The notes beneath the pieces are model-generated. The model had not been told where the DNA came from, ran no database searches, and saw only the letters and a program-made list of their open reading frames with translations. From an uncultured Selenomonas sp. (GTDB lineage Bacteria > Bacillota > Negativicutes > Selenomonadales > Selenomonadaceae): a DNA stretch of 5,658 nucleotides. The stretch covers positions 1-5,658 of the forward strand of contig CALGGN010000167.1 of assembly GCA_937915915.1 (NCBI GenBank), in the 5' to 3' direction. Positions 5,029 to 5,658 of the stretch are shown here, one piece after another. Within the stretch, counting starts at the first letter, position 1; each line of letters opens with the position of its first letter. The position numbers and the translations under genes were made by a program.

Positions 5029-5658
5029 TTACTCCCGCACGGGCGCGGGCTCTGCATCCACTTCCACGGCAGGGACACGGGAAACGATGAGAGCCATGGC
5101 CGCGGCAAGGCACACAAGTCCTGTGGCAAGTCCCAGCCAGCCGTTCTGGGTGAAACCGTCCACCGCATAGCCGACCAGACTGCATGCCGCCACCACCATC
5201 ACATAGGGAATCTGCGTTTCCACGTGATCTAGATGATGGCACTGCGCCCCCGCAGAGGCAAGGATCGTGGTATCCGAAATCGGCGAGGCATGGTCGCCGC
5301 AGACTGCGCCGGACAAGATCGCTGCCACGCAGAGCACCAGCATGGCGGATGCCTCGGCACCGGCGCCAAGCACCGCAATGGCAATGGGGATGAGGATGCC
5401 GAAGGTTCCCCAGGAAGTCCCCGTCGCAAACGCAAGCCCTACGGCCACCAAGAAGAAGATCGGGGGCAGGAACATGATGACAGACGCATGGGCATTCACC
5501 AGCGCGCCCACATAGCCGCCCAAATCCAAATACTTGTCACTGCAGATGCCCGAAAGGGACCAGGCAAGGCACAGGATGAACACCGCGGGCACCATCGCCT
5601 TGAATCCCTGCCCGAAGCACTCGCAGAAGGAAGAAAAGCGGATGATTTTGCGCGGCAG
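5029..5658 (-). CDS. nhaC: Na+/H+ antiporter of the NhaC family, C-terminal part (5' end outside the window)
   Basis: An inner-membrane secondary transporter that exchanges Na+ for H+; some family members carry organic anions instead. The window holds the last 209 residues and the TAA stop; NhaC proteins are usually about 450-500 residues, so more than half is missing. The fragment begins in a loop ending FGQGFKAMVPAVFILCLAWSLSGI. Family signatures follow: LAFATGTSWGTFGILIPIAIAVLG, then GDHASPISDTTILASAGAQCHHLDHVETQIPY, a conserved block rich in His, Asp and Ser between membrane segments. I count about six hydrophobic helices and a short charged tail (VDAEPAPVRE). Met at 5595 is not the start, because the frame and family similarity continue upstream to the edge. 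The direction of transport and the exact substrate cannot be read from this part. Confidence 0.93.
   Translation of the reverse strand: MPRKIIRFSSFCECFGQGFKAMVPAVFILCLAWSLSGICSDKYLDLGGYVGALVNAHASVIMFLPPIFFLVAVGLAFATGTSWGTFGILIPIAIAVLGAGAEASAMLVLCVAAILSGAVCGDHASPISDTTILASAGAQCHHLDHVETQIPYVMVVAACSLVGYAVDGFTQNGWLGLATGLVCLAAAMALIVSRVPAVEVDAEPAPVRE

Noticed and set aside
4965..5168. N-terminal extension of the response regulator to 5168
   Set aside because: This part overlaps the nhaC coding sequence in another frame, is rich in Pro, Trp and Cys, and precedes the normal beginning of a receiver domain.

Overview
The window is about 57% GC by eye, with A/T-rich intergenic spacers, good Shine-Dalgarno sites and sigma-A-type promoters. 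That composition, a flagellin of the type whose N-terminal half runs into 'QINENANVTYNGQKLLDG', a Thermotoga/Bacillus-type DAHP synthase with an N-terminal regulatory domain, and an NhaC antiporter suggest a motile Firmicute of the Negativicutes, such as Selenomonas or a relative. This placement is an inference; no rRNA or other marker gene is present.

Left part (1-2533, minus strand): a compact operon runs from a clear promoter at 2505-2533 through a DEDDh 3'-5' exonuclease, pheA (prephenate dehydratase with ACT domain) and aroF (DAHP synthase, cut by the left edge). Gaps are 17 and 32 bases. The two aromatic genes catalyse the first step of the shikimate pathway and the dedicated step to phenylalanine. 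Both proteins carry domains expected to sense end products, so control is probably mostly allosteric.

Middle (2534-3896): diverging from the exonuclease is one flagellin-family gene with its own near-consensus sigma-A promoter. Its leader is about 50 nt long and begins with a perfect stem-loop showing GGA in the loop, and another GGA lies over the Shine-Dalgarno site. This is the layout of a CsrA-controlled flagellin leader. The protein is divergent in the most conserved flagellin segments. Downstream, between two convergent genes, is a 357-base non-coding gap. It holds a 25-bp perfect hairpin (probable terminator) and a 171-bp element with 21-bp terminal inverted repeats and nested internal stems, which looks like a MITE.

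Right part (3897-5658, minus strand): the C-terminal part of an nhaC-type Na+/H+ antiporter is followed by a response regulator with an HD-GYP output domain (predicted c-di-GMP phosphodiesterase) that starts at TTG. A small terminator-like hairpin lies between the two genes. A c-di-GMP-degrading regulator beside a flagellin fits a motility or surface-lifestyle theme, but nothing in the sequence proves a functional link.

The points most worth a second look are the CsrA-like flagellin leader, the divergent flagellin, and the MITE-like element.
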